From: an uncultured Collinsella sp.
Lineage (GTDB): Bacteria; Actinomycetota; Coriobacteriia; Coriobacteriales; Coriobacteriaceae
Reading direction: 5' to 3'
Length of the DNA stretch: 29,674 bases
Assembly (NCBI GenBank): GCA_902470915.1
Contig: CABRIB010000013.1
Location: forward strand, 1-29,674
In this document: positions 1 to 8,882 of the stretch, one piece after another
How positions within the stretch are numbered: position 1 is the stretch's first letter
Layout of the letters: each line of letters starts with the position of its first letter
Position numbers and translations under genes: made by a program
Notes under the pieces: generated by a model
Seen by the model: only the letters and a program-made list of their open reading frames with translations
The model's database searches: none
What the model was told of the DNA's origin: nothing

Positions 1-210
1 TATTAAATTAAAAGACCTCTTTACCTGCGGTTTACATGACTGGTATCTATAATGTATTTTATGCATTGTGGCATAGACGAACCGTCTTAGAAGTTGCTCC
101 CCAATGGGTTCTTGCAATGCGCTAGGTGGGTTCTTGTTGATGTTGGGGTTTGTGTTCGATCCGACGATTCGCCGTATTCCACACTGTGTTGTAGGAATTA
201 GGGGACAACT
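1..210 (+). promoter_or_regulatory. 5' region of the pilus operon with a possible -10 box
   Basis: This AT-rich leader precedes the first pilin gene. A consensus-like TATAAT lies at 48-53, but no good -35 sits at 16-18 bp spacing (TTTACA at 31-36 is only 11 bp away), so the promoter call is weak. If it is the -10, the leader is about 150 nt long. A ribosome-binding GGGGA at 201-205 precedes the ATG at 211. No gene was seen in this stretch. Confidence 0.25.
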
Positions 211-3200
211 ATGGACGCACACCGCTCGCGGTCGCTTGGTATGGCGGCCCTGATCTTCATTCTGATTAGCCTCACCGCCGCAGTTTTTCACGGCGCAGCC
301 CCCGTGCGCGCCGAGGATGCGACGACGACACCAACGCCGGTTGCGATTGATGAGAATACGGCGCGCGTTACGGTTAAGCTCTATACCGACGAGTATCGTA
401 CTCAGGAGCTAAAAGGTGCCGTGGCCTCTGTATCAACCCTTTACGGGGCTTTTTCGGCAAATTTCAAGACTGGCGAGGCTCCTACGCCTGGGAACAATGT
501 TGCCGTTTACAAGTTTCCTGACACCATAGCCGTCGACGATAGCGCTGCTGTGGACCTTATGGCGGGAACGGGCACCGATGCCGTAAGAGCTGGCACATGG
601 GAGATTAAAAACAACAAGGCCATCTTTACGTTCGACAAGGCGTGGCTCGAAAAAAACCCTGCGAACATTTATGTCGCGGCGAACTTCTCGTTTCAGCTTA
701 AAAACAAGGACGTTGGTTCTGGAAGCGTGACGCCTGTTGTGTTCCCCGGCATGGGGAAGGTCGATATTTCCACCAAGGACGGTAACGTTAAGGGAGAGAA
801 GTCGGGGGTTTTCTCTCAGGGCTCCGACGGCGTAGCCAAGGTCACCTGGACCGTCAAGCTTGCCGTCGAGTCATATGCCACGAACGTCAAGTTCACCGAT
901 ACGTTAGGCGAGAACTTCAGCTTTGTGGAGGGCAGCTTCAAGCTTGATAACAAGACGATTGAATCGCAGCCAAAAATCGAAGACCAGACCGCGACCATCG
1001 AGAACCTGGGCAGCCTTCCCCAGGGTGACCATACGATTACGTATGAAACCAAGCTGAAGAGTGACGTCTCCGTGAACAACGGCGAGTATATCAACGAACA
1101 GGGAGGCTCCAAAAACACGGCAGCGTGGGAATGGGGCGGCCCTAACGATCGCCAGAACGGTACGGCCACGGCTGCTCCTAGTCAATTTCGCTATGACATG
1201 ATCAACAAGTCCAACGGCTCGGGCACGTCGTCGGACATCACATGGACGGTCACCCTCAACCAAGGCGAGCTCAAGGCCGACATGAGTGACTACGTGTTTA
1301 CGGACAAGCTTGACGACAAACAAATGTATACGGGTGATTGTTATACGGTTTATAAGGGCAGTTCGGGTTCGGAGATCCTCGAGGAGCGCGAGCTCGATTC
1401 GTCGCAGAGCTCCTTCACCTACAGGTTCCCGACTAACCTTGACGATAAGTACACCACTTACCGCATTGTTTATCACACCAAGATGATCGATGCGAACTCA
1501 TACGACACCGTGCACAACAATGCAACTATTGAGCATGAAGGACGCGTCACGGGAACAGCCGAAGGCAAGTTCACGCCGCAGTTGGTGGGTACGCCGATTA
1601 CCAAGAGGCGCGTGAGCTCCGACGAGGCCGGGACGACGGGCAGGGCGACGTGGGAGACGAAGGTCGCGCTGAAAGCGATCGTTAATGCGGTCCATCCGGA
1701 CAAGGTGACGGTGAAGGATACGTTTCAGTCGGCGTGGTCGCAAAATCTCGGTGTCGACGTGGACTCCATTTCCATCACAATCGGCAAAACCGTGTTGGTG
1801 CGGGGGCAGAACGCCGACTGGGACCTGACGGCCAACTGGACGGTCGGTAGAACAAAAAGAAATTTCAACCTTGATATAAATGTGAACGACAAGGTAAAGG
1901 CCGCCCTCGAGAACGAGGACTACGCCGTCATCACCTACACCACTACGTCCGATGCGTTGCCGGGCTGGTACTCGAACTTCGCGTCGGTCAGTGCGTCGGG
2001 CCTGAACCTTCAGCGGCAGTACACCGACCTCGTTATGTACGTTGTCAACAAAGAAACGACGCCTGCGGTCGAGAAGCCGGAAGCGGAGTCGAAGGTGTCT
2101 TGGAGTGAGAGCTTCGACTGGAGCTCCGTTGACGGTTCGGATGAGAAGGGCGCGTGGGTCGTCGACTGGACAGTGTACGCGAACCGCCAGAAGGGCAATA
2201 AGGGCGCGAACGGTGAGTACGAATACTACGGAGCCGGAAAGCTCAACAGCTCACCGCTGAACATCGTCGATACCCTCCCGGGCGGCATGAGCTATGTATC
2301 GGGCTCTGCCAAGTACACTCTCGTGCAGAATCCCTATGACCAGCATGCCGGCTATGGTCGCGGAAACGAGACCAAGACGGTCGTCTCAGACCGGGAGCTT
2401 GCCTCCGACAACGTAAAAAGCGCCGGCAACACGGTCACCTTCTCCATCCCTACGACGGACCTAGGTGAGTACGCTGGTTACGCCAAAGTTACGTATCAGA
2501 CGGCGGTCAAGCGTGGCAAGCTCGATACCTCCACGAACGAGGTGAAGTTTACCAACTCTGCCAGCGCCGAGTCGGGGAGCAAGGAGTTTGGCTCCGGCAG
2601 CGGTACTGTTACCATTAAGAACAACGTCATCAAGAAGACCGGCGAACAGGTCGATAATAGCAATCGCATCAAGTACACCATTCTGGTTAACGAGTCTGCG
2701 GTTGCCCTTAAGAGCGGCACTGACTTCCTCGAGCTCGTCGACACCATGGATGCCAAGTGCACGTTGGTGCCGTCGTCGCTTAAGGTCTACGAGCACGTGA
2801 ACGGTGCTTGGGTTGCGCTACCCCAGGAGGACTATTCGTCGAAGATGGAGCAGCTTAACGACGAATCGGGCTCGCGCACGAAGCTGACGCTTAATGTGCC
2901 CGATGGCAAGTACCTCAAAGTCGAGTACGAGGTCATCCCGAGTGGAAATCCTAGCGACAAGGTTCCTCTTTCCAACACCGCCACGCTTACGGGGGTGAAG
3001 GACGGTTCTGCGACTGATGATCAAACATGGACTGTCCAGAGTACTTCTGCAACCGCGGGCGGCAACGGCTACGGCATCACGATGACCAAGTACGACGCCC
3101 AGCAGGTCGGCACACCGCTCGAGGGTGCTGAGTTTACGCTCTACAGTGTGGCCATGGATGGCGCCGGTGGGACTGAGAAGAAATTCCAGACTGCCAAGAC

Positions 3201-3939
3201 CGATGGCAGCGGAAAAATCTCGTTCGGCACGAGCACCAAAAAGATGGCTAATTGCGTGCTCTACAAGCTTGTGGAGTCGAAGGCGCCTGAGGGGTACGAC
3301 ACAACAAGTCCCACGTGGATCATACTTAAGGGTGAAGCAAGTAATGAGGTGTATCAAGCCGCGCTCGAAAAGGCGAAGGCTATCGTCGGCAACGCGAAGA
3401 TTATCGGCGATGACAAAAAGGACGAGATCTGGGTCTACGATAATCGCCTAGAGGGATCCGCGACAATCCGGGCTAGGAAGGTACTTGAAGGTGGCACCTT
3501 CAAGGCGGGGCAGTTCTCGTTTGAACTTAAGGATGGCGAAGGCAGGGTACTCCAAACGGAGACGAACGACGCCGATGGCAGCGTGTCCTTCAGTGTTGAT
3601 TACAACGAGGCCAAAGAGTACCACTACACCATCTCTGAGGTCGTCCCCGATGGCGCCAAGGATAACGTGAAGGACCACATCACCTATGACACGACCCCGC
3701 GCAACGTTACGGTTAAGGTAACTAATGGCACGAACCGGCTCGACGCCGTAGTTACCTATGGCGATGACTCTCAGGATCCGCCGACCTTTACCAACAAGTA
3801 CTCGACCACACTTCCCGAGGCGGGCGGCGCTGGCTTGACTATGACGTATCTGGCTGGCGCTTCGATGCTGTGCTTCGCGGCGACGTGGATGCATGCTCGC
3901 CGCCATCGCGATCTGGATCGAGGTGGTCGTCGTGAGTAA
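211..3939 (+). CDS. Large multidomain cell-wall-anchored pilus adhesin (probable tip pilin)
   Basis: This 1242-residue surface protein probably forms the tip or adhesive subunit of a sortase-assembled pilus. It begins with a signal peptide (basic start, hydrophobic core about residues 11-29, cleavage near VRA-ED). Residues about 50-200 resemble an adhesin-type beta domain. About five Ig-like/isopeptide-type modules follow (roughly 208-950), each with a W/Y-x-V strand, a D-x-L or D-x-F segment and a closing V-x-Y-x-T strand. Next comes a SpaA/CnaB-like domain with E-box YKLVESKAPEGY, then an FctA-like pilin domain (about 1110-1195). The C-terminus has the sorting motif LPEAG (residues 1201-1205, nt 3811-3825), a hydrophobic stretch and a basic tail. 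LPEAG departs from LPxTG at the threonine. The gene overlaps the start of the next pilin gene by 8 nt, so the two are probably translationally coupled. Domain names are from pattern recognition; the ligand is unknown. Confidence 0.85.
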   Translation: MDAHRSRSLGMAALIFILISLTAAVFHGAAPVRAEDATTTPTPVAIDENTARVTVKLYTDEYRTQELKGAVASVSTLYGAFSANFKTGEAPTPGNNVAVYKFPDTIAVDDSAAVDLMAGTGTDAVRAGTWEIKNNKAIFTFDKAWLEKNPANIYVAANFSFQLKNKDVGSGSVTPVVFPGMGKVDISTKDGNVKGEKSGVFSQGSDGVAKVTWTVKLAVESYATNVKFTDTLGENFSFVEGSFKLDNKTIESQPKIEDQTATIENLGSLPQGDHTITYETKLKSDVSVNNGEYINEQGGSKNTAAWEWGGPNDRQNGTATAAPSQFRYDMINKSNGSGTSSDITWTVTLNQGELKADMSDYVFTDKLDDKQMYTGDCYTVYKGSSGSEILEERELDSSQSSFTYRFPTNLDDKYTTYRIVYHTKMIDANSYDTVHNNATIEHEGRVTGTAEGKFTPQLVGTPITKRRVSSDEAGTTGRATWETKVALKAIVNAVHPDKVTVKDTFQSAWSQNLGVDVDSISITIGKTVLVRGQNADWDLTANWTVGRTKRNFNLDINVNDKVKAALENEDYAVITYTTTSDALPGWYSNFASVSASGLNLQRQYTDLVMYVVNKETTPAVEKPEAESKVSWSESFDWSSVDGSDEKGAWVVDWTVYANRQKGNKGANGEYEYYGAGKLNSSPLNIVDTLPGGMSYVSGSAKYTLVQNPYDQHAGYGRGNETKTVVSDRELASDNVKSAGNTVTFSIPTTDLGEYAGYAKVTYQTAVKRGKLDTSTNEVKFTNSASAESGSKEFGSGSGTVTIKNNVIKKTGEQVDNSNRIKYTILVNESAVALKSGTDFLELVDTMDAKCTLVPSSLKVYEHVNGAWVALPQEDYSSKMEQLNDESGSRTKLTLNVPDGKYLKVEYEVIPSGNPSDKVPLSNTATLTGVKDGSATDDQTWTVQSTSATAGGNGYGITMTKYDAQQVGTPLEGAEFTLYSVAMDGAGGTEKKFQTAKTDGSGKISFGTSTKKMANCVLYKLVESKAPEGYDTTSPTWIILKGEASNEVYQAALEKAKAIVGNAKIIGDDKKDEIWVYDNRLEGSATIRARKVLEGGTFKAGQFSFELKDGEGRVLQTETNDADGSVSFSVDYNEAKEYHYTISEVVPDGAKDNVKDHITYDTTPRNVTVKVTNGTNRLDAVVTYGDDSQDPPTFTNKYSTTLPEAGGAGLTMTYLAGASMLCFAATWMHARRHRDLDRGGRRE

Positions 3940-5575
3940 GTCGCTCCGCCATACGTTGGCCGTTGTGGTGATGGCCATGGTTGCTGCCTTCTCTTTCGCG
4001 ATTGCCCCCGGGACGGCCCGTGCCACCGACGCCGGATCCATTACGGTGGACGGTAAAGTTGCGACGCGATATGACGCGTATCAGCTCTTTTCGGCGACCG
4101 TTATTGACGACGCCGATGCCGACCAAAAGGTCGCAACTGACATAACGTGGGCAAATGACGCCGTTCGCCAAGCTGTTCTCCCTGTGCTTCATGATGCGGG
4201 ACTTGATAGCTCGGCATCGACGGCGCAAGAGGCTGCCGAGTGGATAAATGCCGACGGGCACATGACGACCGCGCTGACGGCAAAGCTTGCTCGCGCGATT
4301 GTCAAAGCAGGCGTCGTGCCCGTGGCCCTTAACGCGGGCACGACGGCCGAGCTGCCCTGTGGATACTGGCTCATCGTCGCCGACGACGACGCCATCGCCC
4401 AGAACGAGGTCGGCACCGCGCCGATCATGGTCCTGGTCGGCGGCAGCGCCGTCGCCGTCAAGCCCAAGGCCGCGACGCCCAAGGTCGCCAAGCACGTGCT
4501 GGAGGACGGCACCGCCGCATGGCAGAAGGCCGCCGACGCAACGGTCGGCGACGACCTGTACTGGCGTCTCTCGGCCACGGTCCCGGCGGGCCTTGCCGCC
4601 TACGACGCCTACGCGGTGCAGTTCGTCGACACCATGAGCGCGGGGCTCGACCCCTCCGAGGTCGCCGCGAGCATGCGCGTGTACGTGGCGGCGGGCGCGG
4701 ACGGCGGCTTCGACGCCGTCGCATGTGAGGGCGGCCGCGCCGGCACCGAGCCCGCCAAGGGCTGGACCGACATCACGGCCCAGTGCAAGGTCTCGGTCGA
4801 GGGGAACTCCTTCACCGTGCGCACCGGCGACCTCATCGCCGCACTCGGCGGGGCCGACGCTTTCGCCGCGGGCGCCCGTGTGGTCGCGGTCTACAGCGCA
4901 CCCTTGGGGGCCAACTGCAATCGAGGGGTCACAAAGGGCAACCCCAACGAGGTCTATCTGCGCTACCCGCGCTCTCCTCTCGCCGACCAGTCCGGCGACG
5001 CTGGCTTCACCCGCACGCCAAGTGATGACGCGACGGCCTACACCTGGGGACTCAATCTTATCAAACGCTCAAGCTCCGATGACAAGCCTCTTGCGGACGC
5101 CAAGCTGCGCATCACTGATGACCGCGGCCGCACGCTGGCGGCCGACGGTGCGTGGACGACGGATGCCGACGGGTATGTCGTGTCTGGCGAAGACGGACGC
5201 GTGGAGCTGAACGGCGTGGACGCGGGCGTCTATACCGTCGAGGAGGTCGCGGCACCCAAGGGCTACACCGCCTTTGAGGGCAAGCGAACAGTGACGATTG
5301 CGGCCGATGGCCTGGACGTCAAACAGGTAGCCGCCGCGAAGCCCAAGGTGACCGTATCGGCCGAAAGCCCCCTGCGGGTTGATGCTGCCGATGCCGGGAC
5401 GGGCTCGATCGAGCTGTCGGTGCTCAACACCCCAAGCAAAGAAGCAAGTCGAGGCTTTATGCCCTCGACGGGAGATAGAACGTTGGTGCTGGTGGCGGCT
5501 TTGGCTGTCATTGGAGTAGCGGCTATTGTCGTCGCGCTCGTCATCAAGCGGGGAGGAGGTCGCCGTGATAAATAA
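3932..5575 (+). CDS. LPxTG-type backbone pilin (SpaA/SpaH-like), mosaic gene
   Basis: This is a predicted 547-residue pilin subunit. I chose the GTG at 3932 because AGGTGG (3921-3926) is well spaced before it and it gives a clean signal peptide (SKSLRHT, hydrophobic core, A-R-A cleavage). The upstream ATG at 3893 would add 13 residues inside the preceding gene. The N-terminal domain (YDAYQLFSATVIDD) is paralogous to that of the next gene. A K-rich linker, VAVKPKAATPKVAKHV, is where pilin-motif lysines usually lie. A CnaB-like domain near the C-terminus carries the E-box YTVEEVAAPKGY (about nt 5228-5265). The sorting signal is MPSTG (nt 5459-5473), with Met in place of Leu, then a membrane span and KRGGGRRDK. 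The middle of the gene (about 4330-4960) has far higher GC3 than its ends, which suggests recombination. Family call is strong; the choice between backbone and base subunit is inferred. Confidence 0.85.
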   Translation: MSKSLRHTLAVVVMAMVAAFSFAIAPGTARATDAGSITVDGKVATRYDAYQLFSATVIDDADADQKVATDITWANDAVRQAVLPVLHDAGLDSSASTAQEAAEWINADGHMTTALTAKLARAIVKAGVVPVALNAGTTAELPCGYWLIVADDDAIAQNEVGTAPIMVLVGGSAVAVKPKAATPKVAKHVLEDGTAAWQKAADATVGDDLYWRLSATVPAGLAAYDAYAVQFVDTMSAGLDPSEVAASMRVYVAAGADGGFDAVACEGGRAGTEPAKGWTDITAQCKVSVEGNSFTVRTGDLIAALGGADAFAAGARVVAVYSAPLGANCNRGVTKGNPNEVYLRYPRSPLADQSGDAGFTRTPSDDATAYTWGLNLIKRSSSDDKPLADAKLRITDDRGRTLAADGAWTTDADGYVVSGEDGRVELNGVDAGVYTVEEVAAPKGYTAFEGKRTVTIAADGLDVKQVAAAKPKVTVSAESPLRVDAADAGTGSIELSVLNTPSKEASRGFMPSTGDRTLVLVAALAVIGVAAIVVALVIKRGGGRRDK

Positions 5576-5579
5576 TTGT

Positions 5580-5589
5580 CCCCCCCCCC
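5580..5589. repeat. Poly-C tract (10 C) between two pilin genes
   Basis: Ten consecutive cytosines begin four bases after the stop codon of the second pilin gene and lie about 107 nt before the start of the third. Such tracts are prone to slipped-strand length change. Because it is intergenic, a length change would alter transcription, termination or mRNA structure rather than a reading frame. No promoter with convincing -35 and -10 boxes was seen between the tract and the next gene. Confidence 0.9.
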
Positions 5590-5696
5590 TTGCTCAGTGG
5601 TGTACTGCCTCCGTAGCGATTTAGGCGCAGGGATATTACCTGCCGACTTTTGGCATCGACAAGTTTTAAAGCAACCTCCAAGAAAGAGGACCAAAC

Positions 5697-7478
5697 ATGA
5701 AGACAACCAAGAACATCGCCCGCTTGGCAGTAACGGCAGGCCTCACGGCAGCTCTGAGTTTTGGCGGAGTCATGGCGCCGGTGACTATGGCGTTTGCCGA
5801 GGATACGGCAACCGCTGCTGATAGCATCAAAATTAACCCTTCCAAGGGCAATGAGAACAACCAGTACAAGGCATACCAGATTTTTACGGCCGATGTTATT
5901 GATGGAGATAATGGTAAGGTCGTTTCGAATGTTGCTTGGGCAAGTCCGGAGGCAAAGCAAGCTGTTCTTGGCTACCTTAAAACAGTGACCGGGTCCGACA
6001 TCACTGAAGATTCTACAGAGCAGGATGTCATAAATTACCTGACCGGCAACTCCTCCGGCACTGGTAGCACGACTGCCATCAAAAATGACAATTTGTTCAA
6101 TGAGTTGGCAAAGAAGATTGAAACGAGCGTGACTCAGGCGGGTTCTTTTGGCGCTCGTGATACTTTCCAGCCCACGAATAATGAGGGTAACGCTCTGCAG
6201 GGCTATTATCTTATTGTGACCGATATGACTTCGATTACCAGGGACGATACGAAGGATACTAGTACGGCCACCTCGCCGATTTTCGCCATTGTGGGCGCTG
6301 GAGGCGTTACGGTCGACGAGAAGACCAGCATCCCTACCGTCAGCAAGGCTGTCTACGACGATGGTGATAAGAACTGGATGTCTAACGGCGGCGACATCCT
6401 TACTTCTCCCAATAAGGCCGCTGACTCCGCTATGGACGATTGGGTCGATTATAAGCTCGTCGGTACGGTTGCGAGTAATATCGACACCTATAGCGACTAT
6501 AAATACGTCTTCACGGACAAACTGCCCAATTCCATGACGCCCAAGTTCGTTGATGGCAGCGGGAATAATGTTCCGGATGTCACGGTTAAGATCGATAACC
6601 AGATCGTTAAGAAAGATGCCGAGCATGGCTACACTAAGAGCTTCTCGGCGGACAACGTGCTTACCGTTGGCTTCAAGAATCTTAAGGATTGCGTTGACGT
6701 TAAAGATAACCACATTACCGTCAACGCTGACTCTAAGGTGACCGTCGAGTACAAGGCAAAGCTCGACTCTACAAAGATCTTTGATAATGACGGTAAAATC
6801 AAGGGAATCTTTGATGGATTGGTTGGTAAAGCCCAGACTAATACGGTTAAGCTGACTTATTCCAACAACCCGCACGTCGAGGGTACTGGCGACACGGTCG
6901 TTCATCCCGCCTACGACTACACCTACGGCATTGATGTCACCAAGGTGGGTAGCGATAAGGATGAAAATGATAAGTATCCCGCTCTCGGAAACGTCGAGTT
7001 CACTCTTCAGGAGGTTGTTGGTGGCAGTGCTCAAGAGCAATACATCGATGCTAAGGGCGTGAAGCACATCGATGCTAAGGATGCCCTGCTCAAGACGGAC
7101 CAGGATGGTAAGATTAGCGTCGTGGGTCTTGATGAAGGCACCTACATCCTCAAAGAGGTAACCCCGGCACCTGGGTACAACAATTCCGCCAAGGATGGCG
7201 TCACCTTTACCATCAGACGTACGCTCAATCAGGTCGGTCAGGATGTGGCGCCTAGTGGTTCTACCATTGTTGATGGTCTAGAGGTTACCAAGGATGCTAC
7301 CACAACGACTGAGGTCGGCAAACTTAGCTTCACCATTGTCGACAAGAAGGGTTCCAACCTCCCGCTCACCGGTTTCAACGGTGTGACCTTTACCTGGATC
7401 GCTGGTGGTGCGGTACTGTGCATTGGCGTGGCACATCTTATCCGTAGCCGTAAGCGCGACGAGGGCTCTGAGGAGTAG
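5697..7478 (+). CDS. LPLTG-anchored major pilin (SpaH/FimA-like)
   Basis: This 593-residue protein fits a major pilus shaft subunit. The signal peptide runs to about residue 34 (cleavage near A-F-A-EDT). The N-terminal domain carries YKAYQIFTADVIDG, closely parallel to the preceding pilin. A linker, VTVDEKTSIPTVSKAV, begins the middle isopeptide (D2-type) domain, which ends in TNTVKLTYSNNP. A CnaB-like domain near the C-terminus has the E-box TYILKEVTPAPGY. The sorting motif is a canonical LPLTG (nt 7359-7373), followed by a hydrophobic span and RSRKRDEGSEE. The start is supported by AGAAAGAGGA at 5681-5690. The gene has lower GC than the core genes of this window. It lies 121 nt after the previous pilin gene with a poly-C tract between them, and is followed by a strong terminator, so no sortase gene follows in this operon. 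Confidence 0.9.
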   Translation: MKTTKNIARLAVTAGLTAALSFGGVMAPVTMAFAEDTATAADSIKINPSKGNENNQYKAYQIFTADVIDGDNGKVVSNVAWASPEAKQAVLGYLKTVTGSDITEDSTEQDVINYLTGNSSGTGSTTAIKNDNLFNELAKKIETSVTQAGSFGARDTFQPTNNEGNALQGYYLIVTDMTSITRDDTKDTSTATSPIFAIVGAGGVTVDEKTSIPTVSKAVYDDGDKNWMSNGGDILTSPNKAADSAMDDWVDYKLVGTVASNIDTYSDYKYVFTDKLPNSMTPKFVDGSGNNVPDVTVKIDNQIVKKDAEHGYTKSFSADNVLTVGFKNLKDCVDVKDNHITVNADSKVTVEYKAKLDSTKIFDNDGKIKGIFDGLVGKAQTNTVKLTYSNNPHVEGTGDTVVHPAYDYTYGIDVTKVGSDKDENDKYPALGNVEFTLQEVVGGSAQEQYIDAKGVKHIDAKDALLKTDQDGKISVVGLDEGTYILKEVTPAPGYNNSAKDGVTFTIRRTLNQVGQDVAPSGSTIVDGLEVTKDATTTTEVGKLSFTIVDKKGSNLPLTGFNGVTFTWIAGGAVLCIGVAHLIRSRKRDEGSEE

Positions 7479-7512
7479 TCGTTCGTCTCGACCGTCAACA
7501 CGAGACATGAAA

Positions 7513-7552
7513 AAGCGGGGCACCCGATCGCATTCGATCGGGTGCCCCGCTT
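7513..7552. terminator. Strong terminator of the pilus operon
   Basis: A perfect 18-bp inverted repeat (7513-7530 with 7535-7552) has a four-base loop CATT. A short T run follows on the plus strand, and an A run precedes it, so it can work in both directions. It lies 35 nt after the last pilin stop and separates it from the convergent gene at 7631-8776. Confidence 0.9.
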
Positions 7553-7557
7553 CGTTT

Positions 7558-7624
7558 GGTGGTGCAAAGAAACCTGGCTCCTTTGCACCACCACAAAGGT
7601 GCCTGGCCCCTTTGTGGTGGTTTT
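7558..7624. repeat. Two overlapping hairpins, REP-like, between convergent genes
   Basis: Two perfect 12-bp stems occur in tandem: 7558-7569 with 7581-7592, and 7588-7599 with 7609-7620. They share the five bases CCACC (7588-7592), so both cannot form fully at once. The units resemble each other (CCTGGC-T/C-CCTTTG in both), and TTTT follows at 7621-7624. The arrangement could be a REP-type repeat or a second bidirectional terminator for the converging genes. Confidence 0.7.
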
Positions 7625-7630
7625 GCCAGC

Positions 7631-8776
7631 TTAAGCGGTGGGGAGTCCCGGCGTGTTAGTCGGCTGCTGCGGCTTGAGGCGGGCGTTGCGCCAGATGATC
7701 TGGATGATGTAGCCGAGCATAAAGACAAAGGCCACGCCGCTGATGAAGCCGCCTACGAGGGGAAGCCCTGTGAGGGCGCCTGCGGCGATGCCACCCACGG
7801 CTGCCACGGCGTAGCGGTTTTGGCTGTGTCCGACCATGCGGGCGATCGCACACCCCGCAAAGGCGCTCGACACCAATGCGATGCCGATAACGCCGCACAT
7901 GAGGGCTCCGGCAAGCGATAGACCAGCGATGGAGATAATCAGTAGTAGGACGGCGGGGACGATAGCAATCGTGCCCAGAAGACCGCTCACCCACAGGGGC
8001 ATGGGGCGCTGGTGGAGCATGCCGGCGGCGCTGGCGGTCGCGCGCGGAAAGACGAGCTCGAGCAGCAGAGCGACAAAGCAGGTCGAGAGTGCCGCGGCGA
8101 CGATACCGCCGATGACATCGTTAACGGTGGAAGTATCCTCGTTCTCGGTGCGGTCGATCTTGAGCGCGCCTACCTCGGCTCCCGCGGCGCGCTCGGGGTC
8201 CTCGGAGACGTGCGCGTTCACGGTGCCGGTGATGTGGGCGTTTTTGCCCAGGATGAGCTTGTCGGCCCAAACCTCAACATCGCCCTCGACGGTGCCATCG
8301 ATAGTCACCGTATCGCCCGCAAGCGCTGCCGACCTGGCGGAGCCGCGCAGAGCAACCGTCTCGCCCATCGCATAGAAACAGTTGGCGGTGCTACCGGTGT
8401 TGAGCACAACGTGCTGGCCGGCCACCGTGACGCTGCCATCAATTGCGGTTTTGGAGATATCGATGGTGCGCGCCGCCAGGCGAATAGCGCCGCCTACGGT
8501 GCAGTCGCGAATCGATAGGCTCTCGCCCGCCGCGATAATATCGCGGCCGATGGAGGCATCGTCTAGGTTAAGGCTTTGGCCGGCCCAGTACAGGTCACCC
8601 TCGGCGCTGGACGGATCCGAGTCAGCTTCGGTTGCAAGTACGTTGCCGGCGGTGTCTGTGCCGGCGAACGACGCCGTGGGAAGTGCGGTGAGCGCGAGCG
8701 CGATGAGCGCGAACAGGATGGTGATGCGGCCCCATGCTTTACGGCGCTGGGTCAACGGGAATTGATTACAGGGCAT
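7631..8776 (-). CDS. Secreted/membrane polymer-forming (bactofilin-like) protein
   Basis: The 381-residue product starts at the ATG at 8776, preceded on its strand by GAAGGA; a TTG at 8824 has no comparable support. An N-terminal signal or anchor helix (FALIALALTALPTASFA) comes first. A region of short beta-solenoid-like repeats follows (ISKTAIDGSVTVAGQHVVL, TVTIDGTVEGDVEVWADKLILGKNAHITGTVNAH), as in polymer-forming bactofilin-like domains. The C-terminal half has four to five hydrophobic helices with Gly/Ala-rich loops and a short cytoplasmic tail. If the signal helix works as predicted, the repeat domain faces outward, unlike classical cytosolic bactofilins. The exact role is unknown; a cell-envelope structural function is inferred. 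The gene converges on the pilus operon and shares its terminators. Confidence 0.7.
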   Translation of the reverse strand: MPCNQFPLTQRRKAWGRITILFALIALALTALPTASFAGTDTAGNVLATEADSDPSSAEGDLYWAGQSLNLDDASIGRDIIAAGESLSIRDCTVGGAIRLAARTIDISKTAIDGSVTVAGQHVVLNTGSTANCFYAMGETVALRGSARSAALAGDTVTIDGTVEGDVEVWADKLILGKNAHITGTVNAHVSEDPERAAGAEVGALKIDRTENEDTSTVNDVIGGIVAAALSTCFVALLLELVFPRATASAAGMLHQRPMPLWVSGLLGTIAIVPAVLLLIISIAGLSLAGALMCGVIGIALVSSAFAGCAIARMVGHSQNRYAVAAVGGIAAGALTGLPLVGGFISGVAFVFMLGYIIQIIWRNARLKPQQPTNTPGLPTA

Positions 8777-8835
8777 AGTGAATCCTTCGTCAGATGCTCG
8801 ATATGCATCTAACAGGGTACCCAACGCGTGGGCGC

Positions 8836-8870
8836 TCTAAAAGAACCTCTCGGTTGCATTTCGAGGGGTT
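8836..8870 (-). terminator. Terminator after the TRIC-family gene
   Basis: A 9-bp stem with one G-T pair (8844-8852 with 8862-8870) is followed on the minus strand by TTCTTTTAG. It lies just downstream of the gene ending at 8883 and before the start of the next minus-strand gene. Confidence 0.65.
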
Positions 8871-8882
8871 GTGTCGTGCTGC

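Noticed and set aside
5544..7067. Long minus-strand frame opposite the third pilin
   Set aside because: The plus-strand gene has clear pilin motifs; the antisense frame arises from codon bias and has no domain.
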